Part shown: positions 20,817 through 23,083 of the stretch, piece by piece
Numbering within the stretch: position 1 is the first letter of the stretch
Layout of the letters: every line of letters starts with the position of its first letter
Assembly: GCA_018715025.1 (NCBI GenBank)
Contig: DVMK01000025.1
Span: 1-23,083 of the forward strand
Direction: 5' to 3'
Source of the DNA: Candidatus Caccousia avistercoris
GTDB lineage: Bacteria > Bacillota > Clostridia > Oscillospirales > Acutalibacteraceae
DNA: 23,083 bases
Position numbers and translations under genes: made by a program
Notes under the pieces: generated by a model
The model's input: only the letters and a program-made list of their open reading frames with translations
What the model was told of the DNA's origin: nothing
Database searches by the model: none

Positions 20817-21974
20817 ATGCGAAAATTTGGAGAACGTATTCTGGACTATTTCAAACGGGCGGACAAGGTCCTTTGGGTGATTATCACCGCCATCTCTGTT
20901 TACGCCCTCATCCTGCTGCGGACGGTTCCCTCCACCGGCTCGCGCAGCTACTTTACCACCCAGCTTCTGGCCATTCTCATCGGCTACGCCGCCGCCTTCC
21001 TTCTGACCGGCTTTGACTACCGGGACCTCAGCTCGCTTTGGTGGCTGGCGGCGGGGGTGAGCGTCGCCCTTCTGATTTACACCCATTTCAGGGGAATCGG
21101 CATTCAGAGCAGCGGCGGCATGGACACCCGCGCCTGGATCCAGATTCCCGGCCTTGGGCTTACCTTCCAGACAAGCGAGCTGGTAAAAATAGTCTTTATG
21201 GTAACCTTTGCCAAACATATTTCCACCCTTAAGGAAAAGGATCTGCTGAACCGGCCCCTGCATGTAATTCTTCTGGGGCTGCACGCCCTCTTCCCTGTGG
21301 GCTGGATGGTTCTGGTGCAGAAGGACATGGGCTCTGCCGTGGTGTTTTTCTTCATGTTCCTGGCCATGAGCTTCGCCGCCGGGGTGCAGCTGCGCTGGTT
21401 TGCCGCTGTGGCCGCCATGCTGGCGGTGGTGCTGCCCGCGGCATGGGAGTTTGGCGTTATTCAGGATTACCAGAAAACCCGGCTCACCTCCTTCCTCCAC
21501 CTGGAGGACGACCCCACCGGAACCGGCTGGCAGCAGATCCAGGGGCGCATCTCCATCGGCAGCGGCCAGCTGTTCGGCCGCGGGCTGGGGACAGCCCCCC
21601 GGGTACAGAAGGGGGTCGTTTCTGTGCAGGAGAGCGACTACATTTTTTCCGTGGCCGCCGAGAGCCTTGGCTTTGTGGGCTGCTGCCTGGTGATCGCCCT
21701 GCTGCTGGCCCTCATGCTGCGCACCCTGTACGTGGCCCGGAACGCCACCGACACCCTGGGCACCGCCATCTGCATGGGATTCTTCGGCATGGTGGCCATT
21801 CAGACCATTACCAACTTGGGCATGTGCCTGAACCTTCTGCCCGTCATGGGCGTCACCCTTCCCTTTTTCAGCGCGGGCGGTTCTTCCAGCGCCTGCCTCT
21901 ACCTGGGCTTCGGCCTGGTGGAGAGCGTGGCCATGCACCGCATCAGCGCCGATCACGTCAGGGTGCGGCTGTAG
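20817..21974 (+). CDS. FtsW/RodA/SpoVE family (SEDS) peptidoglycan polymerase
   Basis: A 385-residue polytopic membrane protein that polymerises lipid II into glycan strands with a partner class B PBP. About ten hydrophobic helices are seen. Family landmarks: WIQIPGLGLTFQTSELVKI (the usual FQPSE has Thr for Pro), QKDMGSAVVFF (family QPDLGTA), RISIGSGQLFGRGLG, the catalytic-loop VQESDYIFSVAAESLGFVG with the conserved Asp, and NLGMCLNLLPVMGVTLPFFS followed by AGGSSS. The ATG at 20817 is chosen because AGAAAGGG precedes it and the MRKFGERILDYFKRAD start fits; an upstream in-frame TTG (20757) and ATG (20787) lack a good site. It could be RodA-, FtsW- or SpoVE-like. Being next to spoIIIA does not prove a spore role, since its promoter looks vegetative. 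Confidence 0.92.
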   Translation: MRKFGERILDYFKRADKVLWVIITAISVYALILLRTVPSTGSRSYFTTQLLAILIGYAAAFLLTGFDYRDLSSLWWLAAGVSVALLIYTHFRGIGIQSSGGMDTRAWIQIPGLGLTFQTSELVKIVFMVTFAKHISTLKEKDLLNRPLHVILLGLHALFPVGWMVLVQKDMGSAVVFFFMFLAMSFAAGVQLRWFAAVAAMLAVVLPAAWEFGVIQDYQKTRLTSFLHLEDDPTGTGWQQIQGRISIGSGQLFGRGLGTAPRVQKGVVSVQESDYIFSVAAESLGFVGCCLVIALLLALMLRTLYVARNATDTLGTAICMGFFGMVAIQTITNLGMCLNLLPVMGVTLPFFSAGGSSSACLYLGFGLVESVAMHRISADHVRVRL

Positions 21975-22028
21975 AAAGAAAAACGCGGCAGCAGCGCGGG
22001 CTGTTCAGGCAAAGGAACGCTTTCGTCA

Positions 22029-22073
22029 AAAAACCCCGGATGCAGGGAGTGAATCTCTGCATCCGGGGTTTTT
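22029..22073. terminator. Bidirectional intrinsic terminator
   Basis: A perfect 17-bp stem, AAAAACCCCGGATGCAG (22029-22045) with CTGCATCCGGGGTTTTT (22057-22073), and an 11-base loop. The A/T ends give a U-run in either direction. It ends the SEDS gene on the plus strand and the EamA remnant on the minus strand. Confidence 0.93.
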
Positions 22074-22085
22074 CGTTCACATTTT

Positions 22086-22279
22086 TCAAAACAGCATAGC
22101 GCCCGTGCCGACCAAAATCAAAAGCAGCCCAACTACCGCTTTTCTGCTGAGCTTTTCTTTCAATACAAGGTACGAAAATACAATCGTTACAACAATACTC
22201 AGCTTATCAATTGGCACCACTACGCTGGCTGACCCGTCCTGTAAAGCACGGTAATAGCACAGCCAGGAAAGGCCGGTTC
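22086..22279 (-). pseudogene. EamA/DMT transporter, C-terminal remnant
   Basis: The minus strand encodes about 64 residues from GLSWLCYYRALQDG through VVPIDKLSIVVTIVFSYLVL, KEKLSRKAVVGLLLILVGTG to AMLF and a stop at 22086. This is the last helices of a drug/metabolite exporter of the EamA family (normally ~140 residues per single domain, or ~300). No start codon or N-terminal part exists: upstream DNA switches in another frame to a response-regulator gene at about 22275-22283. It is a broken gene created by a deletion or recombination, or an assembly join. Confidence 0.7.
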
Positions 22280-22736
22280 TGTTCCCTCCACAAAGACCCG
22301 CCTGGTATCCTGCTGAAGCAAAATATTGCCTATCTGGATTTGTGATCTTTCCTGGCCGCCTGCATGTCTTAGGCGGTCATACTGCGCAAGATTCGCTTTG
22401 ATTCTAGCCACCAGTACGTTTGGAGAAAAGGGCTTCGTTATGTAATCGTCCGCGCCCATGCCAAGTCCCTTGATTTTATCAATATCCTCCTGACGCGCTG
22501 TTACCATCAGGATGGGGATGTCCAGCGTTTCCCGCAGCTTACGGCATACGGTAAAACCGTCTATTCCGGGCAGCATCAGATCAAGCAGGATTAAATCATA
22601 ATTTCCTGACCGTCCCATTGAAATCCCATCCGGGCCATTCCCGGCAATGTCCGCTTTGAAATCATTGATTTCCAAATAATCACGCTCAATGGCGGCAATC
22701 GTTTCGTCGTCCTCTAATGATTAGGATTCGTCTCAT
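22276..22736 (-). pseudogene. OmpR-type response regulator, frameshifted and truncated
   Basis: The receiver domain is well preserved: LILLDLMLPGIDGFTVCRKL (phosphoacceptor Asp), LMVTARQED and GADDYITKPFSP, then a linker to QIGNILLQQDTRRVFVEGTE. Two lesions are seen. The true start is the ATG at 22736 (MRRILII), but one extra base near 22715-22718 shifts the frame before the acidic pocket EDDETIAAIERDYLEINDF; restoring one base joins them. After VEGTE the winged-helix DNA-binding domain is missing, and the sequence continues out of frame into the EamA remnant. A downstream ATG at 22675 opens a 151-residue frame but would lack the acidic pocket and the DNA-binding domain, so no functional regulator is expected. 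RBS GAGGAGG precedes the ATG at 22736. Confidence 0.8.
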
Positions 22737-22848
22737 TATCTTTTCCTCCTCTTGTCAGGGGAATCTCCAGAACCATCCGCAGCCCGCCGTTGGGCAGGTT
22801 TTCCGCGCAGACGCCGTCCATCCGCTCCATCGGTTTTGCGATTGCCAT
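22714..22848 (-). pseudogene. Histidine kinase, C-terminal remnant
   Basis: The minus strand reads MAIAKPMERMDGVCAENLPN then GGLRMVLEIPL and a short tail to a stop at 22714-22716, overlapping the regulator start as in kinase-regulator pairs. It matches the last ~45 residues of a sensor kinase, from the second glycine box (normally GLGLAIAKxLVExMxG) to the terminal strand. The glycine box is damaged and one residue short, and everything further upstream (ATP-binding core, His domain, sensor) is absent. The remnant fits the adjacent regulator as its former partner. Confidence 0.6.
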
Positions 22849-22912
22849 TGGAATCAGACAGCCAATCGGCTACAAGCTCCACCGCCCGATAACGCGTCTC
22901 GGTTAACTCTTC

Positions 22913-23065
22913 ATGAAAGCCCAGCCGGTACCAAAGGAAACCGGATATTTTTTACTTAGGAAAAGATTTAATCATTTCTTCGAACCATTTTCGCCTGAGA
23001 AGCGTCGACGAAACAGATACCGCATCATAGCCGAATGGTTTACAAAAAACCGCAAACATGAGTAA
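22913..23065 (+). CDS. Hypothetical small basic ORF in degraded region
   Basis: A 50-codon frame from ATG at 22913 to TAA at 23063-23065. It is basic and aromatic (LLRKRFNHFFEPFSPEKRRR, then NRYRIIAEWF). No good ribosome site precedes it and an in-frame stop lies just upstream, so it could be the tail of a lost gene, for example of a mobile element, or chance. The opposite strand over 22862-22925 also reads protein-like (HEELTETRYRAVELVADWL) before a stop, so the true coding strand is undecided. Confidence 0.2.
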   Translation: MKAQPVPKETGYFLLRKRFNHFFEPFSPEKRRRNRYRIIAEWFTKNRKHE

Positions 23066-23083
23066 TTTTCGCCGTCTGCCTGG

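Noticed and set aside
22717..22959. An 80-codon plus-strand ORF
   Set aside because: It lies antisense to the kinase remnant and has no recognisable features.

Overview
The window reads as a chromosomal segment of a GC-rich, endospore-forming Clostridia bacterium, most like the Oscillospiraceae/Ruminococcaceae gut lineages. Evidence: a complete spoIIIAA-AH sporulation operon, the Firmicutes-type nusB-xseA-xseB-ispA block, S-layer-homology and MacAB-like export genes, strong AGGAGG ribosome sites and consistently GC-rich third codon positions. Only the last ~1 kb looks different: it is more AT-rich and holds broken genes.

Layout. (1) 1-1.7 kb, minus strand: a possible partial gene at the edge, an ECF-type sigma factor and an orphan LytTR response regulator, each with a recognisable sigma-A promoter. 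(2) 1.6-1.87 kb: a dense divergent regulatory region with a cre-like palindrome, a strong RBS followed by a four-codon ORF, and a minus-strand intrinsic terminator that serves no visible gene. (3) 1.87-6.7 kb, plus strand: an operon of an SLH-type exported protein, a long HlyD/MacA-type adaptor, a MacB-type ATPase and a FtsX/MacB-type permease, closed by a terminator. (4) 6.7-8.8 kb, plus: an OmpR-type response regulator and histidine kinase, closed by a terminator, probably sensing for the upstream exporter. (5) 8.8-11.6 kb, minus: a tightly overlapping marR - DUF1538 membrane protein - tandem PII-like regulator operon, the least understood functional unit here. (6) 11.7-15.7 kb, minus: nusB, a TsaD/Kae1-like M22 paralogue, xseA, xseB and ispA, from a clear sigma-A promoter to a terminator. 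(7) 15.7-20.6 kb, minus: spoIIIAA to spoIIIAH, all eight genes, encoding the mother-cell side of the SpoIIIA-SpoIIQ channel. (8) 20.7-22.07 kb, plus: a divergent SEDS (FtsW/RodA/SpoVE) glycosyltransferase with a textbook promoter and a bidirectional terminator. (9) 22.08-23.08 kb: remnants of an EamA transporter, a response regulator and a histidine kinase, fused, frameshifted and truncated.

How the parts may work together. The adaptor, ATPase and permease should form an envelope exporter with the SLH protein as a wall-associated accessory. The MarR repressor probably senses a signal and derepresses a two-repeat DUF1538 transporter whose activity could be gated by the tandem PII protein. The housekeeping and sporulation operons are conventional in order but have two odd gene boundaries: a long spoIIIAA/AB overlap, and spoIIIAE without an ATG, GTG or TTG at the expected place. 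No rRNA, tRNA, CRISPR array or intact insertion sequence was seen.
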